This document shows, one piece after another, positions 44,527 through 55,429 of a stretch of 64,000 nt of DNA. The translations under genes and the position numbers were made by a program. The notes beneath the pieces are model-generated. The model was not told the DNA's origin, did no database searches, and worked only from the letters and a program-made list of their open reading frames with translations. Within the stretch, counting starts at the first letter, position 1; each line of letters starts with the position of its first letter. This DNA is from Phanerodontia chrysosporium (taxonomy: Eukaryota > Basidiomycota > Agaricomycetes > Polyporales > Phanerochaetaceae), in assembly GCA_001910725.1 (NCBI GenBank), contig MJGA01000002.1:372001-436000 (forward strand). The letters run 5' to 3'.

Positions 44527-45396
44527 ATGGCAGACAGATACGCAAGCTCTTACCACGGCAGAAAGAACAAGTTCCTGGGCAATGAAGCTCGGGTACCACC
44601 AGCGTGGAAGGACCAGGCGAGGGCAAACAGGACACCAAACGGGGTGCCCGCTCCAAAGAGCAAGATCCTGCTGAGCCACCTCCCACCGACGTTGGTCCTG
44701 ACGAGGTGCACGTACGTGATACTGTCTCCTGACGGATAGTAGAGGAGATTGACGTCCTGTCTTTCGTCTTCCATAGAATCTCTTCGTGAAGACCGTCGGC
44801 CCGGTGCAGGACTCATTCATTGTATACAACAACCAAGGCAACTCGAAAGGCATGGCTGTCGTCGCCTTCCACAAACCAGAGTCTGCCATGATCGCGCGTC
44901 AGAAGTACAACGGGAAGATTATCGACGGCAGTAAGTATGCGTCGCCCGTCTGTCCGTTCTCTAGATGCGGCAACTTCATGCGATACGGCTCTGTGCAACG
45001 ACAGGACGTCCCATAAAGATTGAGATCATCAAGGACGAAGACGATGGCCCGAGAGCCAATGGTGTGCCGCAAACCACGCCGTCGTTGCTGCAGCGAATAG
45101 GCGGTCCGAAGCCTATATTCCCCACGCAGCCCCAGCCCCAGAAGCAGTGCGTCTCTCGCTCTTCTATGATGGTATCTGAATGCTTGACGCGTCGCAGGCC
45201 GAACAAGAAAAAGGCGGCAGCGGCAGCCACTACACCCGCTGTGGCGACAGCCCAGCCCCAAGCGAACCCGCCTCGGAAACTGAAACGAAAGAAGGGTCCG
45301 AAGCGTGTGAAGAAGACTGTTACTGTTGCTGACTTGGATGCTGAGATGGAAGACTACCGTGCTCAAGCAGCGGCCCTGGATGCGAAAGTTGAATGA
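44527..45396 (+). CDS. ALY/REF-type RRM mRNA export protein
   Basis: A small nuclear RNA-binding protein with one RRM: SKILLSHLPP, NLFVKTVGPVQDSFIVYN (RNP-2 side), SKGMAVVAFHKPESAMIA (RNP-1 side), KYNGKIIDG and PIKIEII, then an Ala/Pro/Lys-rich tail KLKRKKGPKRVKK and a final short acidic helix DLDAEMEDYRAQAAALDAKV that matches the UAP56/Sub2-binding motif of ALY/Yra1 proteins. These link splicing and transcription to the Mex67 export receptor. Four exons; the first intron begins at a GTACGT near 44712. One base is missing in the CCACCG run near 44685, needed to continue from LPP into DVGPDEVH. Confidence 0.8.
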
Positions 45397-45703
45397 AGAC
45401 CTCTGTTGCGCTGCTCGTACCGTACTTGCACCATACCATTACCTTAACTCTTGGCCCTTTTGTTGTATATCACGCTCTGGGAATGGATGCTCTACTTGTG
45501 CTGCTATATGGTATCTGAGCCAGAATCTGAGGACTCTGGTCATGGTGTCTTGCAGCCATGGCGCTTAGATCATGTGCTTGACCCCGGTAGATAAGATAAG
45601 ACCGCACTGCGGCTGCAGGTGATAACCCGCCATGACTGGGTCATACCTTACCCCTTCCCCTCGTCGACGACCCCGACGGCGAGGCTAACTACCTCACAAT
45701 ACC
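45397..45703. other. Intergenic, promoter of PFK-2 gene
   Basis: No coding region seen. Confidence 0.5.
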
Positions 45704-47612
45704 ATGGTTGCACCACTATACACCACCGCGTCCGGTCTCCTCTTCCATGCCGGTAAAATCCTCGTCTGCACCGTCGGCCTGCCCGCCCGCGGCAAGACAC
45801 ACATCTCGCGCGCCCTCGAGCGGTACCTGCGCTGGACAGGAGTGAAGACGCAGGTCATCTCGCTGGGCGACTACCGCCGGAAGGTGCTCGGGAGTGCGCA
45901 GAGCCTCCCGCCGGACTACTTCACGCTAGGTACCCAGTCTGGCGCTGTCCGTGGTGTGCTGCAGCTGAGCCGTTTTGTGCGTGCTAGGCGAGAAGAGCCC
46001 GGAGACCCTCAAGCTGCGGGCCATGATCGCGGGCGGATGCGAGCAGCTCATCTGGGACTTTTTTGACGCAGGAGGCCAGGTCGTCATCTACGATGCGAAC
46101 AACGGCACGAAGGAGAAGCGGCACGAGCTTGCAGAGAAGGCGGAGAGCAAGGGCATTCATATAATCTTCCTCGGTACGCACCTCTTCCGCAACTGTAATG
46201 GCTCACAGATTTACCCCTATGTGATCAGAGTCCATGTGTGACAATGAGGAGATTATTTTGTCGAATATCCGAGGAGTCAAGATCTCGTCGCCAGACGTAT
46301 GCAATCCAAGTACTCTGGTTCGGGGCACAACTCACGGGTAGTGTTAGTACCGCGGATGGAACCCAGAGAAGGCCATCGCAGACTACCTGCAGCGTATTCG
46401 TGACCATGAGAAACACTACGAGTCAGTTGAAGAGACTACCGTGCCAAGCATTCGTATCCTCAACGTGCGTAGCACCGTGCCGTATGGTGATCACCTCTGA
46501 TCATCGCCGCATCCACAGGTGGGAGAGAAGATCATGGTCAATGTGAGCGGTCATGCAATGTATGTGGGCCGCGGCTCATACAGTTTGACAGGCCATCCGC
46601 GGCTATCTTCAGGTGTGTGGCGAACATGTGTCGACTCTTCCGTTATTCATCCCTCTATAGTCTAGGATCGTCTTCTTCCTTATGAACATACACAATCGAT
46701 TCCGTACCATCTATTTTGCCCGGGTAAGTTTCATGTAGTATCATTCGGGTTCTCACAGGTCTTACATTCATTCAAGTCGGGGCAATCGCTCATCGAACAC
46801 TCGTACAAAGCAGACTCGGACCTTTCACCTGCAGGTTGGGAATACGCCGAGCGTTTGAAGGAGTTTGTCCTGGACCGCCGGGCCAAGTCTCTGCAACAAC
46901 GCGGTCTCGACCCCAACGAACGACGGCTTGTGGTACGTGTGGCGCCCGATGCGCGATCGACGGATACTCAGACTGCCCTTAGATCTGGACCTCTGCACGC
47001 CGCCGGTCTCACCACACCGCCTGGCCGTTCCTCCAGCATTCCGCCACGAGCGACGGCGTGCCCACGCCACGCGTGAAGGTCATTGAGAAACCGCAGATGT
47101 CGGAGATCAACCCGGGCGTGTGGGACGGGCTCACGCCGGAGCAGGTGCGCAAGTACTTCCGGACGAGTGGGAGCGTTTCGTGAAGGACCCGTACGCGTAC
47201 CGTGCGCCGCGCGCGGAGAGCTACCACGACCTGTGTGGTGCGTCGCGCTGCGCCTTTTTTCCGTGCCGGTGTGCATGGCTGACCGCGCCCGTAGTGCGCC
47301 TCGAGCCGACGCTCATCGAGCTCGAGCGCGAGAAGGAGGACCTGCTGATTGTCGGGCACGCGTCCGTCATCCGCTGCATCCTCGCGTACCTCATCGGGCT
47401 GCCCGCGTCCGAGATCCCGGCGATCGAGGTCGCGCGGGGGACCTCATCGAGGTCGTGCCGACGTCGTACGGCGTGCACAGCCAGGCGTTCCACTTCTGGG
47501 ACGGCCCGGCCGGAGCGACGGCGGCGGGGGCAAGGACGAGGCGAACTTTTACGAGAACTATGCCGAGGACACGAAGGGCAAGCGCCGCCCGGAGGGGACC
47601 GCAGCGTCATGA
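45704..47612 (+). CDS. PFK26: 6-phosphofructo-2-kinase, Pfk26-type, phosphatase His replaced
   Basis: Makes fructose 2,6-bisphosphate, the activator of glycolysis. Kinase half: Walker A GLPARGKTHISRALERYL, QVISLGDYRRKVLG, GGQVVIYDANNGTKEKR, FLESMCDNEEII, NPEKAIADYLQRI. C-terminal half is a histidine-phosphatase fold: IYFARSGQSLIEHSYKAD, INPGVWDGLTPEQV, DPYAYRAPRAESYHDLC and DLLIVGHASVIRCILAYL. The normal RHG is RSG, so the phosphate-accepting His is Ser, as in yeast Pfk26; the second His (VGHASV) remains. The protein should act as a kinase only. The reading frame lacks one base near 47158-47162 (before DEWERF), one near 47440 and another near 47520. Several short introns. Confidence 0.85.
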
Positions 47613-48326
47613 GGCAGGCAGTGCCGTTTTGTATTTTACACGCATCAAGCACTACATAAATGAACGTAACACTGACAACCTGGAGGTGCGCATCGTGGCA
47701 GACACGTTGGGGACGATTGTTGGATGTCGGTGCTTGGCGTTGTGTGTCGACCGCAACGAGCTACCTCCGGAGGAACTGGCTGCCAGTACTTGGTGCTTCT
47801 GACTTGCGCAGAGGCTTTTGGGAAGCCGTGCCTCGGTTCGGTGGCTGTCGCTTGCGGTGGTGGCGATCCTGGCGGGCCAATGGTGGTGTGCTGTCGCGCG
47901 CGGCTGTGATCGTCTGCAGCCTCGGGCGGCGAGCGCAGACATTAGCTTTCGATCTGGAGAGATGCTTATCGGCAATGCTCGCGGATCACCTGGGATCCCA
48001 CGAGCGCGGTTCTTGGGACAGGAGGAGGACCCTGTGCGGTGGGAAGGCGAGTGTTCACATGAGTCGCGGGTCACGTAAAGGCGGCTGCACCAGAGCAGTG
48101 TAGACCGGCTCCGGGCGTGTGCTAGAGCGTGGGGATAATGCAAAGGTTCAGACATATGCTCTTATAGTGTCATCCCTTGTGAGACTCTCGAGGCAGAGCC
48201 AGGATGCGCGCCAAAGGCCGGCATGGGCGCAAGATGGGGGTGATGGCGCATCAGGGTGATGCGCTGTCGCCACATCGTCAATCATCCATTCCTGTTCCGA
48301 CCTTGGCCAGGACTACCGACACCAGG
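47613..48326. other. Intergenic, no gene seen
   Basis: GC-rich overlapping frames on both strands, none with recognisable protein content. Confidence 0.5.
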
Positions 48327-49009
48327 ATGGCGGCCAGCGAGGGCACACGCCGCCCTCCGTCCGTGGCGCGCCGCATCTCCATGCGCTTTCTGCACAACGA
48401 GCCCACCGAGCACACCTCGACCCTCGTCCTCAACGCCGGCGGCGCCACGAACCTCTACACCGACTTCCGCCCTTCCTGGACGACCCCGCGAACTGCGAGT
48501 GGGCTTTCGCCGGCCAGAAGGTCTATCTTTCTGATGGCCGCTGTGCCTTCAGCCACCTCGTCGACAGCCGCGTCCCCGCCGGCGGCGAGCCTGCCCCCGA
48601 CATCGGGCGCTGGCACGTCCTCGCCAACGGCGACGAGCTCGAGACCGGCGAGATGCTCAACCCCGCCTCGGGCCGCGTCGAGCCGTACGAGGAGGTCTGG
48701 CGCGAAGAAGACGTCGTCCCCGGCACCAAGGTCGTCGCCCTCAAGCTCATGGACGGCGACACCGTCCGTGGGATCTTCGTCCAGGTCGGCGACTGGGCCC
48801 AGGGCGTCGTCCAGACCGAGCACGGCGTCTCCGCGCGCCGCCGCCATTACGTCGACTCGTGGCGCACGACCGCCGCCCACGGCCCACATTCAGACGTCAT
48901 GCTGCCGCTCAACGGCGGAGTCGAACACGACACCTCGACATACGTGCCCTCCATCAGCAACGACCACATGCAGTGGATAGTGGTGGAAAATTACACATGG
49001 AATCCATGA
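48327..49009 (+). CDS. HRI1: HRI1-like protein
   Basis: A compact fungal protein (about 227 aa), cytoplasmic, known in yeast as a Hrr25-interacting protein of unclear task. Two tandem beta-barrel halves: ARRISMRFLHNEPTEHTSTL with LNAGGATNLYTDFRP, then CEWAFAGQKVYLSDG, RWHVLANGDELETGEMLNPA, VEPYEEVWREEDVVPG and VVALKLMDGDTVRGIFVQVG, ending QWIVVENYTWNP. No introns. One base is missing at 48470-48473 in a C run (between FRP and FLDDP); the rest is clean. The start at 48327 is the ATG just before the conserved part. Confidence 0.8.
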
Positions 49010-49585
49010 TACCCAGGTCAGCAGCCATCGCACTTGTGGCAGCCTCCAGCGTCGTCGCTGATAGGTGTTTCAGCGAGCATCACTGAATCAGATTGTATAC
49101 CTTCGTGGTCTTGTGGGGACAATATACCATACTGGCTTCCGCGTCTGCCTTCTGGTCCTGCCGTGCTGATCTGTCGCAGGTGCGTCCATAGAGTGCACTG
49201 AAGGCAGCAAAGACGCGTCGCGTGTCCGCTTTTGACCGTTTGTTGCCAGGCTGGCTCGCTTGGCCAGCATCCATCCGGCCTCAGGGCCTGCGGGGCCTGG
49301 AGCCCTTCGGAACCGACAAGGGGACAAAGGGTCTTCTGCACGGATCCGTCACCAGGGTTCCCCGCCGATCCGTGTCTCTGCCGGCGGCAGAGCCGCGGTG
49401 CACGCCACTGCTTGGGCCAGTGCGCGTGGCTCGCGTCTGATCGCGCCGTCACGCCCCGTTTGCGGGGGCCAGTGGTTCGCTTCGGCACCTGCCGCACTCT
49501 TTGCTGTGGCCGCCGGGCCTCTTTATATTTCGCGCACGCGCGCTCGGAGCTCGTCCGTCTCTCCATCTCTCTCGTCCGTGCCACC
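49010..49585. other. Intergenic, promoter region
   Basis: A TATA-like TTTATATTT about 60 bases before the ATG at 49586. No coding region. Confidence 0.5.
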
Positions 49586-50863
49586 ATGTTCTCGCACACC
49601 GCACCGCTCACGTGGAACAAGCGGGCCCCCGCGCTGCAGGTCGACACGGCCGTCGGCTGCAGTGGCGCCACACCGCCGTCGGCTCGCAGGGTGCGGTTCG
49701 CGGATGACGCGCTGTGCACGTACCACGACGCCCCGGCCTATGACTCGTCCGACTCGGAAGCCGGTGGTTCGCCTTCGAGGATGTTCACCCGGACTAATGC
49801 AGAATACTTTGGTCTCTCGTTGGCCGCTATGACCAATGGTGAGCGATACACTCGTCCTTCTGAGCGCGTTCTGACCGTGGGCCAAGGCTACGTTGGTGGC
49901 GGCGATGATGTGGACTTGATTGTGCACAGTAAGTCCAATCACCTGCGCCTGGCATTAACCGTCGAATCTCATGTCCATTAATCAGGGATGGCGCAAGATG
50001 AAGATTGCTCGTTTGGATCCGACTCCTTGGAGTACTACTTTTATGATAGCGACGGCGTTATGTTGGACGACCTTGACTCTCCAGTGTCCCCTGCAAGCAC
50101 TGCCAGCCCAGCGACCCCCGTCAACGAGCTTCCAGACCTCGGTTGTGAGTTTTGTATGTCATGTATCTTGTGGCAGAGAGCTCATTCTGCTGATAGCCGT
50201 CTCGCGAGGGCTGTCGAAAGGCGGCTACCCGCTGCTAGGCGAGGACTCCCAGAGTGTCATTGACGACATCGATGATGCATACAACCAGCTACTGCATTCC
50301 TTCAAGGAGCTGAAGGAACTTGGTGAAGATGGGGAGGAGGCCAACGCGTTTAGCCCCCCTGCCGACTCTGAAAGCTCGCCAAAAGGTAAGACGCACCGCA
50401 CCCTGCATCGCACCCGTCTGGTACTGACCCGAACCTAGCGAGTTCGACTTGCACCGCACCGCTTCGCGACCAGGGCTGGTCTGGGCTCCAGCGGCGGGGC
50501 CCATCGACCCTGTCCAACCGAACAACACCTAGGCTATTTGCGCAACGTAATTAGCCACCTATATCCCCAATCGTGGCTTCTGAGTTGCTCATATTGTGGC
50601 AGATTACAGCCGCGGCGACATTGCTGCTTTGGCAGATGATACCTCGCTGCCTGAAATAAACCTCGACTCCGACTCGGACGAGGACGAGCCCATCAAGCCG
50701 TTTCATACACCAGCCGGGCAGCGTGCTATGAAGCGGGCCCAAACCCAACGTACGCGTTTGCCCGTCGGTATACCGTGTCCGTGTCGTACTGACGACTACG
50801 GCAGGTCAAATTTCGCTGGCCCAAAGCGAGTACGACTCTATGGGCCTCTGGACGCCGTACTAG
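49586..50863 (+). CDS. Acidic protein of unknown function
   Basis: Proposed exons 49586-49838, 49887-49928, 49986 to about 50144, then from about 50198, 50439 and 50600, with the last ending at a TAG at 50861-50863. It starts MFSHTAPLTWNKRAPALQV, followed by ARRVRFADD (a possible PP1-docking RVRF), many Ser/Asp patches (AYDSSDSEAG, YYFYDSDGVMLDDLDSPVS, INLDSDSDEDEPI), a short helix DDIDDAYNQLLHSFKELKELG and the end SEYDSMGLWTPY. The 42-base exon 49887-49928 is inferred from the good GTAAGT donor and from keeping phase; skipping it gives a 147-base intron. No known domain. The acidic serine motifs would suit casein kinase 2 sites. Confidence 0.6.
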
Positions 50864-51598
50864 GCGTATGGCACGGTAGGCCAGCTGATCGCTGTCATTG
50901 CTTCTGGCTGTCTCGCGTACTGCATTTTCCCCATCGCTATCCATCCAGTTATCGTCCGTGTCTAGATCAGCATTCGTATCTCCTACAGCATACTATCAGC
51001 GCATCATACACGGTGTCCATCCCCACACATCCATCCACTGCTATCCACATCATACTAATCGCAATGCATCCCATCCTTGTCACGAGCGGGCGTACTGCGC
51101 GCTTACCGCGTTCTGAGTGTTTCCGAGGAAGGTCCGAGCAGCGTCAGTGAGCCACGGATTGGTCGATCAGACACTGGGCAGTCTAGCCTCAGGTTTTACG
51201 TCCCGCGAGGAACCGCGGGGGCAGCTTCGGCCGCAGGAGGGGAGAAGACTTCCCAGGCGTCGACGGTCTTCGGTAGATAGACAGCCTCGTTGTCTCCCGC
51301 AGAAGCGGACGGACGCAGTGTCTCGAGCAGCTGACCCGCGAAATGCGGTGAGTGCCTCTGCGTCTCCGCCTCCTGCGTCTGAGCTTCAGCTTTCACGCGT
51401 GTTCTAGGCTCGGAGCTCGGGTTTCCACAGCAGAGGCCCATTGGCTCGTGCGCGATACCGTGCGCACCTTACGTCTATCTGAGTCAGAAGAGCGCACGGA
51501 GAGTATAAACCCCGCTCAGTGCTGCGTCGTCCGCCCCACTCCACACTCCTTCTTCTCTCCCCTAGGTCTCCCCCGCACCCCGCAAAGACAGCAGGGCC
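50864..51598. other. Intergenic, no gene seen
   Basis: Upstream region of the transporter; a GAGTATAAAC TATA-like site at about 51502 lies about 95 bases before the ATG. Confidence 0.5.
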
Positions 51599-53707
51599 AT
51601 GGCAACAACAGAAGGCACACGCACCGACCACGTCGCAGGGCTCAGCACGGCGCCGGGCGACGCATCGGGCACCCACGCCGCGGGCTCTGCGCTCGACCTC
51701 CGCACTGTGCTGCTCGACCCCGGCGCGCGGCTGCACGGCGAGCACATGCGGCGGCGCGGCTCGGACATCAGCCGCGTGCGCCCGCCAGCTCCGGTCGCGG
51801 ACTCGGACGGCGCGGACGCGATCGAGCTCGCGAGCATGCACGCCGACGCCGACACGGGCGCGGCGCGGGCGCGGCGAAGCAGCGTCCCGCGGACGTCGAG
51901 AGCCAGGACGCGCCGCCGTCCGCACCGCCGTCGACCGCGCACGAGACGGCCGAGGCGGGCTCGAGCGCACCATTCGTCCCGCACGCGGAGCGCAAGCGGC
52001 AGCGCCGCAAGGCGATGTTCTGCTTCGCGGCGCTCTGCTGGAACTTTTTCGGCCAGGGCTGGAACGACGGCTCGACGGGCCCGCTGCTGCCCACGATCCA
52101 GCGGCACTACAATGTAAGTTGCGCGGCCTGGAGGACGGTCAGGCTGCAAGGTCGTAATGTCTCATGGCTGCGTAGATTGGTTTCGCGATCGTCTCTCTGC
52201 TCTTCGTGTGCAATACGATTGTACGGACCCCTTTCTCTTGCATGTCCCGTTGACTGCGCCGCTCAGCTATGCTGCAGGGCTACGTCGCAGGCGCACTCGC
52301 GAACATGTACCTCTCCGATCGCTTTGGCCTCGGCAAGACGATCGTCATCGGTGTGTCCCGCCGTTGTGTAATAGCACGCCCGCAGCGCTGCTCACCCCCG
52401 AAGTGTGGCAGGCGCGCTCTTCCAGCTGCTCGCGTACAGCCTCGACGTCCCCGCGGGCCCGTTCCCGCTCATGTGCGCCGCGTTCTGCTGTGCGGGCTTT
52501 GGGCTCGCGCTGCAGAACTGCCAGGGGAACGGCTTCGTAGGGAGCCTCCGGGACTCGGCGACGAAGCTCGGGTTCCTGCACGCCTCGTACGGTGCGTCGC
52601 TCTGGCCTGCGTGTCGCTACAGCAGCAGAGGCTGACCGGGCGGGCAAACAGGGCTCGGTGCGTTCTCCGCGCCGCTCGCCGCGACGCACTTTGCGGCGCA
52701 ACAGCGCTGGTCGCTGCACTACCTGATCTCCGTCGGCGTGACACTACTCAACGTCCTCTTCCTCGTGCTCGCATTCCGCTTCAAGCGGCAGGATGGTGCG
52801 TCTCCCCGCGCGCCCGCTGTCTATCCGCCCCCGTGTCCCGCGCGACTGACTGTGCACACAGAGGTCATGGCCGAGGCGGGCGAGGAGCCCGCGGCGCCGG
52901 ACGCGAATGGCGGCAGCAAGCTCGGGCAGATCATGCGCATGCGCACGGTGCACTTCCTCGCCGTGTGGGCGCTCATCTATGTCGGCGTCGAGGTCACTCT
53001 CGGCGGCTGGATCGTGACGTTCATCGAGCAGAAGCGCGGCGGCGGCGCGAGCGCGGGGTACATCTCGTCGGGCTTCTTTGGCGGTGCGTTGCGCCCCTGC
53101 TCGAGTACGGTGTAGCGGCTGATTTGGGGTGAGCAGGACTCATGCTGGGGAGAGTCCTTTTGCTGTGGCTGAACCGCAAGGTAACGTCGGCTGGCTCCTG
53201 CGATGGCCCTACATTGCTGATCATCCCTGCAGGTCGGTGAACGTCGTGTGATGTTCATCTACGCGTTCCTCGCCATCCAGTGCGTCTTCTCTGTTCCCTT
53301 CTCCCGCGTCCTGGCGCGCTGACCCCCGGGTTCCCCACAGGCTCGAGGTGACAGTGTGGGTCGTACCCTCGCTCGTCGAAAACGCGATCGCGGTGAGCGT
53401 CATCGGGCTGCTGCTCGGCCGATGTACCCCATCCTGGTGAACCATTCGAAGAACATCCTCCCGCAGTGGCTCTTCGTGGGCTGTGTTGGCTGGATTGCAG
53501 GCATCGGTCAGACGGGCTCTGCCATCCTGCCGTTCCTAACCGGTCTCCTCGCGAGCAAGTTCGGCATCAGCTCGCTGCAGCCTTTGTGAGTGGCTTCTGT
53601 TTCTTATTGGTTGACAAGGGGGCTGACTGAGGGACAGCATTGTATCGATGATGTCGACTATGGTCGTCATTTGGGCGTTCGTGCCCAGGATCCGCAGGGT
53701 GGATTGA
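51599..53707 (+). CDS. MFS transporter (FHS-like/general substrate type)
   Basis: A twelve-helix major facilitator with a long cytoplasmic N-terminus (LHGEHMRRRGSDISRV). Seen: KAMFCFAALCWNFFGQGWND, GYVAGALANMYLSDRFGLGK (the MFS loop 2-3 signature), LMCAAFCCAGFGLALQNCQG, TKLGFLHASYGLGAFSAPL, the middle loop with EAGEEPAAPDANGG, MRMRTVHFLAVWALIYVGVE, GGWIVTFIE, GYISSGFFGGLMLGRVLLLW and GWIAGIGQTGSAILPFLTGL, ending WAFVPRIRRVD. The layout is that of fungal fucose-permease-like MFS proteins; substrate unknown. One base is missing near 51890 (N-terminal linker) and near 53417-53421 in a C run (before MYPILVNHS). About eight short introns. Confidence 0.82.
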
Positions 53708-54000
53708 GTGTCGACAGTATTCAAAAAGTCATGTCGGAGCGCTGTGCCGCTGACCTCGTCGGCGTGCATGCCTATCTGCTACATGGCAATCTCTATGGCC
53801 ATACACTTTTGGGGTTCAAGGGTTTGATGGATGTACAAGACTGATTTCCTGTCATTGTAAGACGTTCACTGATTTGTGAAAGTATGAGTTACAGCAGGCG
53901 TAAATACAACAACATGTATATGTTCCGCATCGAGAGAATAATCCAGGATCCATCGAGAGCAAAGGCGCAGGATATGGGCTTGAGTTTGTACCCAGTAGGT

Positions 54001-54620
54001 TCACTGTCCTTTCAATGCAGCGTTGCGCATGGCGGCAGCGAGCTGTACGGTGACCTGCCACCAGACGACGAAGCCCAGGCCAATGAAACCGTGAACGGTG
54101 CCCCAAACGTGTTCCGGAGTGATCTTGTATCTGGAAGTGACATTGAATATGACATGTTCATACAGAAAGGCATGGAGACGTACGATTCTGCAAGAGCTCC
54201 AAATGAGTACGGGATGAAGCGCGGGGCATTGTAGAGGATGGTGGAGCAAGTGACATGGTAGATAGTGAGCCCAACAGCAAGAGCCCGCTTTCCAGGCAGA
54301 AACTCTGGCGGTGAAGGCTATTATTCTGCATGTTTGTGAGGTCATAAGGTTTCATACTAACCAGGCAGACCGAAGCACAGCAGACATGCCGCACAGATGC
54401 CCGCGGACATCGCAGCGTATAGCTATGACGTCGTCAGCGGTGCCATCTGCGGTTACAGGATCGGCAGCACGCACCTTGATGAACACCGCAGCGGTGTTGT
54501 TCATCTGCAGGAACGGCAGCGACACGGGGAGAGGAGGCCCTGCAGTGCCACGGGGACCTCGAGGGCGATGTGCAAAAGGAAGATAACGGAACTAAGAACG
54601 CGCAAAGCACTCTTCAGCAT
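54001..54620 (-). CDS. Four-helix membrane protein of unknown function
   Basis: Exons 54475-54620, 54362-54422 and 54001-54304 (about 170 aa), with introns of 52 and 57 bases. Starts MLKSALRVLSSVIFLLHIAL; other hydrophobic stretches are LYAAMSAGICAACLLCFGLP, RALAVGLTIYHVTCSTILYN and VHGFIGLGFVVWWQVTVQL. A short loop between them has YKITPEHVWG. One base is missing in exon 1 (CCCC run near 54530) and one near 54188 in exon 3; with those allowed, all phases agree. It belongs to a type of small membrane protein I have seen only as hypothetical in basidiomycetes. Tail-to-tail with the MFS gene. Confidence 0.65.
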
Positions 54621-55429
54621 GCCGTCTACGCATAAAGCTGAAGCTCACGCACAAGGGGTGCCGGGCCTGCATCTGCGGGGTCGCCATGGTCGTGTGCTGG
54701 ACGGGGGGAGGAGGAGGAGGAGAGAGTCAACCCTGGGTCGGCGCTGCGAAACTGAACTGAGCAGTTCCCGCCGGGCGGGAGAAGACACCACGTGCGCCCA
54801 TGTGGACGCGATCAAGTGCGCCACGTTGCCAGGAACAGCCCTGGGCGCCCGCCTCCCGCCCAGATCCATCGGGCTGGCCAACCGACCGTCTCGCTCATCC
54901 CTGATACGGAAAGCCTGTAGGTTCGACAGAGGGCGGGCAAGGCATGGGCTGTGTCTGCCGTAGAGGTCCCTCGAGGCTGTGGATACCTCACGCCGTATGA
55001 GAAATAAGAGTTGCGGCAAGAAGAACGGGCAGACGAGCTTCGTCCCAACAGGGCGTCTCACAGGCCGTGTCAGTTCGCCCCAACTCCTACCCATCCAGGC
55101 AAGATAGCACGTGGTAAGGTAACATAGCCTCAGTAAACAGGCAGCTGCTACACAGCCTGCTTCGAGTTGTCACGTAACTGCCGGACGGCGTTGAAGTTGG
55201 GTAGTTCAAAGCCTCAAGCACCACTGTCAAAGGGAGGCACTGTCGCCGCGAACACGGCGAGAATATATACTTTTAGTTGTGTACAAATACCAGTCTAATT
55301 CCTGCCTCCGCGTCGTTGTCTCCGCCCAGAATATTACAGATCTCCCGCTCGCCCACTGAATCGCTCCCAATGACCCGAAAATTACGAACAAGTAAACAGC
55401 AAAAGACATGAGTGAAGGAAGCGCAAAGG
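54621..55429. other. Intergenic, no gene seen
   Basis: Region between the membrane protein promoter and the bHLH 3' end. No convincing coding frame. Confidence 0.5.

Noticed and set aside
51404..52149. Long minus-strand frames opposite the MFS gene
   Set aside because: Arginine-rich shadows of a GC-rich coding exon.
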